64,000 nucleotides of DNA from Physcia stellaris (Eukaryota; Ascomycota; Lecanoromycetes; Caliciales; Physciaceae), in NCBI GenBank assembly GCA_018902385.1, contig JABSSW010000018.1:372001-436000 (forward strand), given 5' to 3'. Below the pieces are notes generated by a model. It made no database searches. It was not told where the DNA came from and saw only the letters and a program-made list of their open reading frames with translations. A program made the translations under genes and the position numbers. This document shows, piece after piece, positions 11,007 to 22,654 of the stretch. Positions within the stretch are counted from its first letter, which is position 1. Each line of letters begins with the position of its first letter.

Positions 11007-12137
11007 TCAGAGGTATCTGAGCCCACTTACAAAAGTATTCGCCATATGCTGTTGCTTGTTTTTCGAGTTGTCCTGTCCGGTCTGCGTGCCTCCATAATTC
11101 TTGCCCATGGTAGTGTTGGCCTGCAAATTTGGAGTCTGACTATTGTTAGTTCATTATTTGAGACTATGAGGTCTGACCTACGCCTTTGGAGAGTGTGTCA
11201 CTGCTCGCCGCCTTGATTTCTTCCATCCACTTTCTCAAGGTGTTGAGCACAATCTTGTACTTCGGATCCTCGAAGTTGTCAAATTTGCAAATCCCGGAAT
11301 GATCATCGGGTAGAGAGATGGCTTCGTGACCAACAAGTTGAGCTGACTTAGAAGGCACAATATAACCCCATTTTCGAGTGGGAAGCTCCTCGAAGAAGCA
11401 AACGACGTGGACCTGTCTCTCCCACTGATTACGTCGATTGTTCAGCCACTTGGGAAAGTCTTCACCGAGAATCTTCAGATCGTGAGAGTCTGTTTGCAAG
11501 TTGTTGAGAAGATGCTCATTGACACTGGCTGTGGGGAGGAGATGCGATAACCTTTTGAAGAAGCTTGACCATTTCGCGGTGTCAGACCCCTCAAATGGAG
11601 TACCCATGAACGCTAAAGCATCGGTGTGGTCGGCCAGTTTTCCTGCATCGTCAGGATTTTCGGAAGAAGCTTGCAATAGACTCTACCGCATGTAGTCAGT
11701 AGCGGCACAATAGCCCTGTAAGGGCAATCCACCTGTGCGCAGATGATACCGCCAAGACTATGGGCGATGAATATGATCGGACGCTTAGAAACCGCTGGAG
11801 ACTGTCTCATTCCGCTTATATCGTTTGATAGGCTTTTTGCGTGATCTTTGACGCTGTTGGCTGATGTTGGAGACAGGAAATGTCCGACGTCCCCATTGTA
11901 GCCCCAAGTGATGATACGGGCTTCAGGGATGTCCCTCGCCAGGAGGTTGTAGGGCCAAAATACTTCGCCTTTCTTCCACGTGGAGTATCGACCTCCGCCT
12001 AGACCATGCACAAAGCAGATGCCGCAGGAAATCAGTCAAAAAGTTCTCTCTTAAGAACAGATTACTTACTCCACAACAGCATGATCGGGCTGATACACCG
12101 TTTCAGCACCGGTAAGATCAGAAAATTGAGCAGCCAT
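11007..12137 (-). CDS. DUF676/SERAC1-like alpha/beta hydrolase with C-terminal RHIM-like motif
   Basis: Minus-strand exons are 12137-12070, 12021-11733, 11682-11182 and 11120-11007, about 323 residues. Hydrolase features are an N-terminal FVHGLGGGRYSTW oxyanion strand near residue 27 and the nucleophile elbow AHSLGG near residue 111, followed by FMGTPFEGSD; this is the lipase-like family often linked to fungal NLRs. The last exon encodes GKNYGGTQTGQDNSKN (about 292-307), nearly the same as the N-terminus of the divergent NLR. That layout fits the lipase-like partners with C-terminal amyloid motifs described in fungal cell-death clusters (SesB/SBP type). Intron 1 (12069-12022) has a good GTAAGT donor and branch point but ends GG where AG is needed, so the transcript may be mis-spliced. 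A donor after ANTF could lead to another 3' exon instead of the stop at 11007. Confidence 0.7.
11067..11105 (-). other. RHIM-like amyloid motif, effector side
   Basis: Encodes GKNYGGTQTGQDN at the hydrolase C-terminus, matching the NLR motif at 12977-13024 in a G-G-T-Q-x-G-Q-x-N core. The core resembles the (V/I)Q(V/I)G centre of RHIM and fungal PP motifs. Amyloid behaviour is inferred. Confidence 0.6.
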
Positions 12138-12946
12138 TTGGAATATACAGAGCTACCGATCACAGAACCAAATGAATGGGAAATTACTTGACACTAGAGA
12201 CTACAGTCGCTGGTATGTACGGATAATCTTGAATAAAGCAGTCAGAGCACGCCCAGTTGTCAGAGATGCCAAGATGCAAGACCAGGTGATCCTAACCTTG
12301 CCCTGTATGTTACCAAATATATATGCGTATCATCTATAGCTTAATTATTCCGCTGCACTGCTGTCTAGCGAATGAGAGCAAATATGACGGACAGCACCGT
12401 GGTGGATTATTTGTTAGTCACGAATAATGCACCATCCCGAATGCTGGCTCCCGTGGAGCCGGTGTACAAAGTACCTGCTCCCAACAGTCAAGCTCGTATT
12501 CGTATTGGCTGCGGTTTCTATCTCGGTGTTCACTACTTTGTGTTCGTGAATGCTGCGGAAAAGAGAAACCATAGAACGAAGATCTGTATTTGAAGCAAAG
12601 CTTATCTAGCCTCATGATACATTGAGCCAAGCAGGACACGGGGGAGCGCAGCAGACTGAGGGAATATTATGCAATGACCCATTCCCGTCCCGGTTGACCG
12701 CCGACGTGAATACGCCATGTAGCTTGCTGCTCATGTACGTAGCGAGTAGCTTATCCGACGTGGCTGTCTCGTTTGATTGCGTACGGCTGAGCATCCTGGT
12801 GTGCGCCAGCAGATGTTGTCTCCCGTTCTGCTCTCCCTAGCATATCTTTGCCCGTATGGCATCTCTGTTTTGATTGCTGTAAAATAGACGGCCACCCATG
12901 TGCTTCAAGTATCAAGTAACCACTGCAGCAGCTACGACGTTCTACA
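12138..12946. promoter_or_regulatory. Shared divergent promoter region of hydrolase and NLR
   Basis: These 809 bp separate the start codons of two genes read away from each other, so they should hold both promoters. I see no coding region and identified no specific factor site. Confidence 0.4.
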
Positions 12947-15900
12947 ATGGCACGTACAACGGCAGACTCCTCCCTTGGGCCAAGCATGGGAGGCACACAG
13001 GTTGGACAACAGAATATTTTCAATGGTCTGTGCTTAGATCTTGTGGCTGTCATCACCACTCATCACCTTAGCTAAGGTTATTGGAACCCTCCTGCTGATC
13101 TGGATGCCTTCTAGAATCGAAAAGTCGACTGCAGACGGTTACAGACTGGTTCTCGCCGATTACTTTTGCTCAAAAACAACGAGACGTGTACAGACATGAG
13201 TATTCTGGCAGCAAAGAAGGCTTTTTTGAGTTAGAAGAATTTAAGAGTTGGAGGCGTGGTGAAACTCAAGTCTTGTGGTGTTGCGGAATCGGTAGGATGG
13301 CCTTGGGCGGTGATCAAAGGAGTCAATCGCTGATACTCGACCCAACGAGTTTTTAGGTGGCAGTGGCAAGACTGTACTCACGTTAGTGATCCGCAATTCC
13401 GCATAAACATTCACAGCCTTGCAGGCAGCTGTACTGAAACTTTCTATGATCAGGTCAATGATATACGAGCACCTTCGCTCCATTCAGCCGCCTACGGCAA
13501 AGGTTGGCATTGCCTGTATCTATTGCGATAGCCAGCAACAGCATACGCAATCACCTCAGAACTTACTTGCGAGCTTGTGGTCCTTTCTCCATCTCAGCAG
13601 TGACGGAACGGTGCCTTCATATATGGAAAACGCCTACCGCGTCCACACCCAGCAGAGTACAAAGCCTGACCTCGACCAGATCCAGTTTATCATTCAATCC
13701 AAGATCGACGACCTCGAGAAGGTCTACATTCTCATTGATGGTCTAGATGAATATTTGGACGCAGACCAGCGAGAAACATTCATCGATTCTGTCAAAGGAC
13801 TCCTGGATAACTCAAATACTGGCCAGGCAAAAGTTAGTGTCCTTGTCACCTCTCGTCTTGAACAGCAATATCTCCATGGTACATCTGTTCAGATACGGGC
13901 AACCCCGGAAGAGATTACCTCGATGATCCAAAAACGCATTCAAGGCCCTAGATCCTTCAGGCACAGCCTTCGACCTCAAGTAGTCGAGAGCCCCCAACTA
14001 CAGGCTGAAATCCTCACCAAAATTGCCGACAAAGCAAAGGGAATGTTTCTAATCGCTGATTTGCACATGAAGTCTCTAAGATCCATCACCAATATCAGAG
14101 ACCTGCGTGAAGCACTCGACAGGCTGCCTGAAAAATTGGACCAGTACTACGAAGATGCGTGGTCCAGGATATCCAGTCAAGAGCAACACCTCAAACAAAT
14201 CGCCCACAATACGATATCCTGGCTTTGTCTTTCACGGCGGCAACTCAAAATCGACGAGCTTCGTCACGCTCTTGCAACTCGTCTTGGAGACAAAGACTTC
14301 TGCGCTGAAAGTTTGATCGCAGTCGGGGACATTCTAGAAATATGTCAAGGTCTTGTCGTGGTGGAGCAACACAGCCACATTATCAGGCTTATGCATTCTA
14401 CCACCCGCGAATTCTTTTTTAATCGGCATAATCAGTTTTTGAAAAACAGTGCGACTTATCTTGTCCAAACATGCCTGGCATATCTTTGTCTTGATGTCTT
14501 CGATGGAGAGCCTTGTCATTATAGGGACCTGGAGAGCGTAGACATGCATGCCAACCCAGGCGAGCGCGTCTCCAGGCGCAGCATACTTTCCTTCCGGTTG
14601 GAAGAATATCCACTCCTAGATTATGCAGCTGAAAATTGGGGGTTTCATGCATGCGACAATCCCGGAGCCTCTCTCCTCCTCATCGTTGCCTTCCTTTGTT
14701 CGAATCACAAGTTAGAAAATGCCCACTTGGTGCATCCCCAGATTTTCCATCCATCCAATCGCCGCCATGTACAGAATAATGATGGCATCCTTGCAGACTT
14801 GTTCCCCGTTCGTGTTGCTATATCTTTCGGCCTTGAGCAAACCGCTTGCTATATGGTAGAGCGGTTCTGGCAATTCCTTCAACAGCAGCCAATCAAAGAT
14901 CACTGGCTTAAATCTTTACTCGAGGCTGTGGAGCTTGGTCAATTGAGTGTTGTAGATGCCTTACTCGATGCTGGTGTAGAGCCTTATCCAGCAGGCGAGC
15001 TTCCACTAACGACACTCGATCGTATGTTCCTGTATGAAGCAGAAAGACCAAAGACGGCACTGGACAAAAGCGTTTTCTACGGGCATGATGCGATTGCCGG
15101 TCTTCTATTGCAAAGGGGAAGTAGGGCAAGTATCACACCGCGGACAATCCAGTTTGCCGTGTTTGCTGATAATCTCGAAATACTCAGCTTCTACCTATCT
15201 GAGCCTAAAGATCAGAACAAACTCGTTGATGCAGATGTGATCCTTCATTTGGCCACCAAACTGGGAAAACTTAACATTGTTCAACTAAGTCTAAACCATG
15301 GTGCCCGGATTGAGTCGGTTGTTGCTCAAGAAGGCTGTACAGCATTAGGACTAGCGGTGACTCACGGACACAGCGAAATTGTTCAATATCTTTTGGATGC
15401 AGGGGCTGACATGTCGATCGAACTCTTTGATCCATCAGAGGAGTCAGAAACTACACAGAGCATAGTTCAACGTGCTGCTACGTGCCAACAAGTTTTCCTA
15501 AACCGTTTGGAACTTGTGAATGAATACACATTGACGTATAGCTCTGCAGATATGATTGATGGCGCGCTCGCACATTTCAGGGAGCGTCTAAGAGGTTGGC
15601 TCGTAAAGGAACCAGAACCGCTCAAACTGCTCCAAGATTCGGACTTCTTAGCCGCTCTTCGTGAGGACTCCGAGTCTGGAAAAATTATCAGCATGCTTTT
15701 AGACCGCGGCGCGGATCTCTCCGTACGTCAAGAAGATGGCGAAAGCCTTCTGCACTTAGCGATTATCAGCAAGCCGAGATTGAACGCTGTGCTAGAGCAT
15801 CTCAAGCGTCTCCCCAACCCCCCCATCAGCGTAAGCACGCGGGACTATAATGGACGGACCCCACTTCATTATGCAGCTGCAGCGTGTAATGTTGATTCCA

Positions 15901-16367
15901 TGGAGCTTTTGATCCAGTTTGGAGCCGACATATCTGAGAGAGACAATTCTGGGGCGACTACGCTACACTACGCGGTTAATAGTAGTCTGTGCGTTAAATC
16001 TGCAGTCAGACATGGGTGCAGAATTGACAATGCGCATGATTACCTAGGGACCGCGCTGCAATTTGCCAAATCTCTCCAAGATCTGAAAGAAGATGTGGTT
16101 GAAGAACTTGAGAGATCAATCGAAGGTCTCACTGAGAGGGGAGATCCCCAGCCAAAATCATTTCATGAGGATCCGGTTCTTCCCAATCCTAAGTCCGAGG
16201 AGTTCGAGAGTTGGATGGATGCTAAAAGCAATGAAAGCCTGCTTCGTAGTGCGAATATCCAGAATTGTCTTGAAGGTTCGCAACAGCACGGGTATGTTGA
16301 GATGATTGCGGAGCAGGATGCCGACGCAAAGAAGAGAACGAGGTCGTGGATTCTGGTCGAAGAGTGA
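12947..16367 (+). CDS. NLR (STAND) protein: RHIM-like motif - NACHT - ankyrin
   Basis: Exons 12947-13025, 13115-13291, 13357-13381 and 13454-16367 join in frame to 1064 residues with GT-AG introns. Residues 11-26 read GPSMGGTQVGQQNIFN, the motif shared with the adjacent hydrolase. The linker DWFSPITFAQKQRDVYR is typical of fungal NACHT proteins. Walker A is GIGGSGKTVL (84-93) and Walker B is YILIDGLDEY (about 185-195). A winged-helix-like region (WLCLSRRQLKIDELRHALA) and LLDYAAENWGFHA follow. The C-terminal half has degenerate ankyrin repeats, including CTALGLAVTHGHSEIVQYLL and GRTPLHYAAAACNVDSMELL. In established examples, ligand-induced oligomerisation lets the N-terminal motif template the same fold in an effector, triggering heterokaryon incompatibility or defence. 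The reading frame is intact. The start is the first ATG after an in-frame stop. Confidence 0.85.
12977..13024 (+). other. RHIM-like amyloid motif, receptor side
   Basis: Encodes GPSMGGTQVGQQNIFN at residues 11-26 of the NLR, on its own small exon. GTQVGQQN parallels the GVQVGDNN type core of RHIM motifs. Paired with 11067-11105. Confidence 0.65.
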
Positions 16368-17186
16368 CATCAGCAGCTAGACATTATGCTCGGTCGCATT
16401 GCGACCTCTAGCCATCAAAGGTGAAATTGTTCCTGAACTGTTACCTGAAGAGCAAGCTGGAGCAATTTTTCTGCGGAAAGCCCCCTTCCCAAAGCCCCCT
16501 ATAAGGTATCTAAACATAATTTGTCGGTTGCTAGGCGTAATGCTGAATCGAAAGCGCAGTGTGCGAGGCAGCAAAGCTCACTTAAGAAGCTTTCTCCAAG
16601 GTTGAAACTGTCAGCTTTTGTACATCTATTACGTTAAATTTGATGGACGTCTGTCCACTTTCCGGTCTCAACAAGACGTCTTTGTGTCTTCTCTTTCAAC
16701 CAATTGTCCCAGGTATGTATCTTCCAGACATCAAATGCAATTAAGGGAAGTCTAGCGTAATCAGTACAGAGTTTCCACCCTACTTTTGTTGAGCTCTGGT
16801 TCAATGAAAAGGGTATGATCACCCAGCTCTTGATCAAAGATGCCTGGAAAAGCTTTATTTGATCTTGCCAAACATTGCGATTGTTTTGTAACTTTTCCCT
16901 GGCAGCGCACGTTCCCTCGATATCGGCAAAAGTGTTGCCAGCGGCTCGGAAGGCTATTTTACTCTTCCGACAGCCCTTGAAGCGCCAGGTAAAAGAAAAT
17001 ACCCGTTTCAAGAGTTGAGACTCTGGTTGATCTAGGCCTTCATTATTTTAAGATCTACGCTGTCAGGTCCAACAATCTTACGGAACCAAGCACCCTTCAC
17101 CAGGACCTACCCTCGCATTACAGCATTCTGACTGCGCTGAGACACCTTTATACTGGCGATAGTGATTAGTTCGTCCCTGTATTGCC
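16368..17186. other. Intergenic with one unassigned minus-strand ORF
   Basis: A minus-strand ORF at 16634-17011 (125 codons) has protein-like composition (IEGTCAAREKLQNNRNVWQD, SWVIIPFSLNQSSTKVGWKL). I recognise no family and see no further exons. It could be a gene fragment or a small lineage-specific gene. Confidence 0.3.
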
Positions 17187-19280
17187 ATGTTCGGAAAATG
17201 GAGTAAAGCTCATAGTATGTACCTACGGCATAGCTGGTTGGTGGTAATAGTGCTGGCTATCTGTATTCGTCCAACCTCGGCAGATGGCAACATGACATTG
17301 GCAGAAGCTGAGAATGCGAGAGTGTTTGGAAAGCACAATGTCGTTCAGTATTTGGTGTATCCAGATAGCTTATCGCGGATCAACATTCTTGAACGCGATA
17401 TTGAAGTCCTCTTTGACCACCAAAATGTTCAGGTGATTCGGGACTACCGCTTCGCTATACGGTTCTGGCTCATCGTAATGACCTTCCCACAATACAACGA
17501 GTTGAGAAGAAGACACCCTGAGGTGGGTCGCTAATGCATACATTGAATGCAACGCTGATCAGAGCGGTAGATCATTATGCAGGAAAATGTTAGAGCTGTC
17601 TTGCGAAAAGATGCTCCAGGCTCTGGACTTGACACATCCTCAAACATCAGCTCAAATGACAACAGCATGTTCAATAGTAGTCACAGACGAGACATCAACC
17701 CTTCCAGCTCAAAAACAGCCAAGTCCACTACAATTGCACGACCCGACGACACAGTGCTGTGTCAGAGCGATGCGTCAGATAATCTCAAAGTGGTCTCGTG
17801 GCCTAAAACTCGAATGTTTTCGGTGCGTATTTTCGAAGCTGCGTTTCTCCTGCGAGTGGATATCGGGGTGCCTAGAACTACCATAGTAGTACCCTTAGCC
17901 GTATAAGTTCATGTAGGATGATAATAGCCAGAGCATAAAAAGGCTGACTTCAACGTCACGGGTAGACAAATCCAAGATGCTACAGTTTCGATGCTCGAGC
18001 CGGACGACATGTTGTGCTTTACGTTATAGAAGACGGTATCGCAAATATTCAGTCGTCTCGGGTTCCAGTGAGTGTGCTTCAGAAGCTTCTTCCTCCCCTT
18101 AGTGATTGAATTAGGAATTTCCTTCTCACAGGGTATCTTGGATCTACGGTGCTCCAGGAGGTCTCGATGACCCCACACTGCCGGTCCCCACGGACCACCA
18201 TCCACGATCTCATGGCAGTTGTGTGGCTAGCCTTGCAGCCGGGTAAGATCCATCTGTTTATCCTTTTCCTTTTCTGTAATACCGCAGCTCTCCGATAGCA
18301 CTTCATAGTCATCAGCGGGCTAATAACACATCTCCACAGGACAAAGAACGGCGTATCGAAGTATACTTCCATAGGTAGGTAAAATCAAGCCAGCTCAGAT
18401 CTCAACTGTAACTCGAGACTTTGGTCTTACCTATTGAAAATCTAAAGCTGATCCCTCCTTTGGGATACTGTTTAAAAAAGGACTCGCTGATAGATGATTC
18501 GATAGTCGTCGTGAAGTCAGCAGAATACATTGCCGACGTTGAATGGGCTTTCCTCGCGATCGAGAAGAACATGCGGCAGCACCCAGCCAGAAGAGCCGTA
18601 ATTGTTTTTGCCTCCGCCTCCGACAACATCTACGGTCCAACGACACTGGTTCCGTACCCTTGGCTCAGCATACGGGAGATAATGAAATCCATCATCGATC
18701 TCAATGGCATCATCGTTGTAGGCGCCGGCAACAGACGAGACGGCGGGACCAGAAGAGTTGTAGACACCCTTCCTGCTCTGTTCAACGGTCCAGATCTACC
18801 TCTAGTTGTTGCTGGATCTGTCGATAATGGAGGGATTCTAGCGCCTTTCTCGCAAGGACCGGATCACGTCGATACATGGGCGCCAGGAGTGGAAGTGTCC
18901 TGCACGAGACCCATCATGGCTGCGCAGATGGGAACAGGGACGAGTTATTCGGCGGGAATGGTGAGTCTGTGCTTTCGTCATCCTTTCTCCGGTTTCTCTT
19001 TACACATAGCTGCAAATAACTTGTCGAAGCAGAAGCTGACAGCAGATGAACCATCTAGGTTGCAGGCCTCGCCGCTTATTTCCTAGGGTTTGCCGACCCT
19101 CCATTTCCGGTAGGAGCAGGCAGCACAGCACGAAACTTCAAGACCTTCCTAGGAACCAAGGCTAGCTGGCGGCGGCGGCCAATGTTGAGCCCGAATGTAA
19201 TCTGGAACCGGGAAAACGGGTTTAGAAGTCTTCTACGGAATTCTGACATGCCATTGCCGTCCAATATTTCGACTTCTTGA
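17187..19280 (+). CDS. Secreted subtilisin-like protein (S8) with Asp-to-Glu change
   Basis: Exons: 17187-17522, 17571-17822, 17966-18067, 18115-18242, a short exon from 18340, 18418-18960 and 19059-19280. The N-terminus is a signal peptide (SWLVVIVLAICIRPTSADG). The S8 His motif HGSCVASLAAG (about residue 263), the oxyanion Asn in VVGAGN and the Ser motif MGTGTSYSAGMVAGLAAYFLG are present. At the Asp motif the sequence reads YVIEDGI where active enzymes read VIDTG, so the catalytic Asp aligns with Glu. The exon starting at 18340 is ambiguous. A canonical donor at 18353 keeps the frame but drops GVSKYTSI; the longer exon ending near 18373 would need a non-AG acceptor at about 18415. It may be a weak protease, a pseudoenzyme or an early pseudogene. 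Confidence 0.65.
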
Positions 19281-21608
19281 TATGATATCAAAGTGTACCT
19301 GAACATTCAATCTGGAACGATGGATGACTGTATGTGAGGAAAGGTAACTTTAACACCAATCAGGTTTTCAAGTTGGGGGGTCAGATGTTCATAATTTCTG
19401 TGCTCATTTTTGGGCCGAGAAGTCTTGGAGCTGGAGCGCGTCGATCGAACCGAAATGATAATCATGGTGGCTGCACCGGGAGCCCGTCAGTATGTTGTTG
19501 GATCTGATCCGCGAAGTTCCGTTGCCTCAGTGCCTGACCCTCTTCCGGAGTCAATATCAAGGTAGCAATGCGTCTGATTGGTTCGATTACTTTGAATAAA
19601 TGTCCAGGAGGCAAGATGCTATGGGAGTGCCAAGCCACTTGTGGTGCACGGACCACATCTCGCCTAGGATACCAGATTAGGCCACCCACACAGGGCTCCA
19701 TGAATGATTTCATTCCATTCATCGTCTTTCATCATTCTCCTAAGATTCTTCGAGGATGCTGGCAACCCAAACAGTGCAGCCCAGGGAGCACCATGCATGT
19801 GTTTCCTCGCAATGGTGTAATGGTCCGATGCGCGTATCGCGATATTACGGCATTGACCATCCGACCATACGTGTGTGACGCGGGACAAACAGTATTGCCA
19901 GGTCGCTTGTCGCAAGGCTTATCATCAGCCATACATCATCCTCTTGACATGCGATGAGCTGCTGTGGCCCATACAGTCTGGGCCAGACTGGTATATGTCT
20001 TGAAGTGACCTCTCCAACTACGACTGCACCGCACTCATAAGGTTCTCTACCAGAGACCGATTTTGGCGATGGCAGGATGTTGTTGAGATTGTGCACTTAT
20101 ATACCTCGTACTGGCGTTAGCTGGGCTAGGATTAGGGCATTCGCTGGAAATCAGAGAGGCTGCGTTGAACCCAACCGCTCTGGCACATTCTACCCATCAT
20201 GCCCACTCCCAGTTGCCCACCGTCAATGACACCAGTCTAGGCAAGCAATGTTGAACTTACCATGACTGCCTGCTCCTGCCCCGCCGACCTTTTCCATATC
20301 CCATTCAGCATTTTTAACCTGAACATGCACGCTCACGCAGAACCCCTCTCCCAATACAAACGCAAGGTCCTTTTCAAGTATGTCCATGAACACCTACGCA
20401 AGCGCATCGACAGATATGCCGACGAGCCTCTTCCCGATCCTTGGGAGCGGTTCTATCGTTGCGGAGGGCTTAAGCTTGATATCAAAGGCAGACGGCATGT
20501 GCCTCCTCTGGAATATTATGTTACGATTGGAAGTGTAGGTATGTTTGGGAAGAAAATTATCTAGCAAGGTGGAGGAGGTGGATTGCGGATGTTGATGAGG
20601 ACGGGAGTGGGAGACGACTAGGGAGGGCGGAAATTGCACAAGAGGAGGTACTTTAATGATCTAGAGATCTCTTATTGTCCCTTGAATGGTCGCTAGTGGG
20701 GCATCCATCTACAGTACGGCAGGAATGGGAGACGTTGACCTTGTTTCCTGTCTGAACTACTGGGACACGAGAAGGGTTCGACAGAGAGTAAGAGCAACGC
20801 TAATAGCTCAAGGCAAAGTCAAAGGTAAGAGCAGATGAAATCAATTACGTCCGAGAAAAGATAAAACCAGGTAAGCTGACATGGAGGTTTCTGCTGACAT
20901 AGAGGTCTCATTTTTGACCAAGCAGCCTCATCCAACACAAGGACTGCATGTTCGCCCCCGTATATTAGCTCCCTGTCCAACATAAAGATCAGAAACAGAC
21001 CTTTGCTTTCGAACTTCAGAGCTGACTTGCGAGCAAGATCTCAAATCTTACGACAACAAGCTTGACTATAGTCAATAAAGGAAATCTTCTAGAAACAGAC
21101 TTAAGTGTAGGGAACCTGGTGAGGATGACGAGGGCCACATATCTTTAAGTCGGCTCGCTCTGTTGCCTGCGACCTTACATCTTTGAGGTCCGGTTTACGG
21201 ATGATCGAGCAAATCTCTGGCTAAAGCACAATGGACTGAAACCAGGCCACGATGATGCCTGTCTTTGCCCCCAACCATATCGAAAAGGAGGGCATACAGC
21301 TGCGGCTTTCTCGCTTGTAAGACGTCTCCGCTTGCATGGCTGACGAGGTCGAGCTGTATGGAAAGGTAGCTCTGAGTCTTTTGATGTTGGAATATCCCCA
21401 CCTTGTACCACCTCAGAGTGCGAAAAAGCCAGATGCGAGCCGCTCGGATCACGCACTGAAGTACCACTCATGCATTCCCATCGCATGTCGCATCGGTAGA
21501 ATTACTGGATGCCTACTATGGATGCCGTGACGAGAAAACGTCATATAATATGGTTGCGCAATTGATGGGGTCTTACATGGGAAAATTTCGGACAAACAAC
21601 ATACCAGC
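19281..21608. other. Intergenic; one weak ORF at 20262-20564
   Basis: The ORF at 20262-20564 (plus) encodes a basic, protein-like stretch (EHLRKRIDRYADEPLPDPWE) but matches no family I know and has no clear gene structure. Nothing else stands out. Confidence 0.35.
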
Positions 21609-22160
21609 ATGCAGCTATGGCAAGCACTCTCATTACTTATTCATGTACTCTCAACCTCCGGCTCGCCAAACCTTTCGTCACCTGACAGCCCATCAAGCCA
21701 CGAGAGTCTATCCTTGCTACTGTCCAACCTTAAATCGCCTGCCAACAGCTCCTCGTCATCGCCACTCTCCCTCGACGCCGATCTTCCAGATCCCTACCAG
21801 TTCCGAGTCCCCGACACCGCCACATCCTTAATTTTGAGCCATTATGGGCGTTCCGTTGACAGGATTCCATTTCTCGCTCTCACAGCTACCACACAATACA
21901 AGCTTGTCCAGGAAGCTGTCGCCGCGCAGGGTGACGGTCCTGTACCGCGACAGCACATGCACTGGAACAGGCGGGACCTGTACCTCCACGTCCAGCGACC
22001 GTTGAGGCAGCGGGATCTAACGTGGTTGATGGTAGCGGACACGGTTGAGGGGTTAAGGCTGTTTTTTGAGAGGGCACACGCGTGGTTTGAATTGCGCATT
22101 ACGATACTGGATGATACGGCCGGGGTGGTGGGGAGCGGGAGTCTTGAATACAGCCGGTAG
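21609..22160 (+). CDS. Putative secreted protein of unknown function
   Basis: A single-exon ORF of 183 codons begins with a signal-peptide-like stretch (MQLWQALSLLIHVLSTSG), then a Ser/Pro-rich linker and a compact domain: YQFRVPDTATSLILSHYGRS near residue 63 and WFELRITILDDTAGVVGSGS near the C-terminus. The pattern of a hydrophilic domain of about 120 residues after a secretion signal suits a small extracellular protein. I recognise no enzyme motif. The start is the first ATG and gives the leader directly. It could also be a membrane-free intracellular protein if the leader is not cleaved. Confidence 0.5.
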   Translation: MQLWQALSLLIHVLSTSGSPNLSSPDSPSSHESLSLLLSNLKSPANSSSSSPLSLDADLPDPYQFRVPDTATSLILSHYGRSVDRIPFLALTATTQYKLVQEAVAAQGDGPVPRQHMHWNRRDLYLHVQRPLRQRDLTWLMVADTVEGLRLFFERAHAWFELRITILDDTAGVVGSGSLEYSR

Positions 22161-22654
22161 AAGGGGGCAGGTGGGGAGATGGGCGACTTGAAAGGGATGA
22201 TAGCGGTCTGTTGCGGAGAAATCGAAAAGTAGCTCGAGAGGAAAGAGAGATCACACCCATAATCGGCCTGGCATAAGTGTCGCGACACAACATACAGTAC
22301 AAAGATGGCTTGGGATCCAACCGTACTCCCATCGCGGGAGCTGAAAATGACAGCAGGATCATCGATCGTCTCATTCTGGTCAAGATATCCTTGTTTCTGT
22401 CTTCGAACACTTCAATCTCACCGTTGTCTTCAATCTCCTTCTCAGCCTTCAATTCCCCTCAATACAAGAGCGCTTTCCAGCCGCCCGCTCACTCACAACA
22501 TTGGTGAACAGTATTCCTATGCTGATAAAGGATTGCTGTCTGGCATTACGTGCAGCTTGATCCGTCTCGATCTACGGCTCCAGCGCAAAAGCCCACAAAT
22601 CCTCCACATTCGCCGTTGTTCCGAGCTGTTTACGCATTCGGATGACCCAATCAG

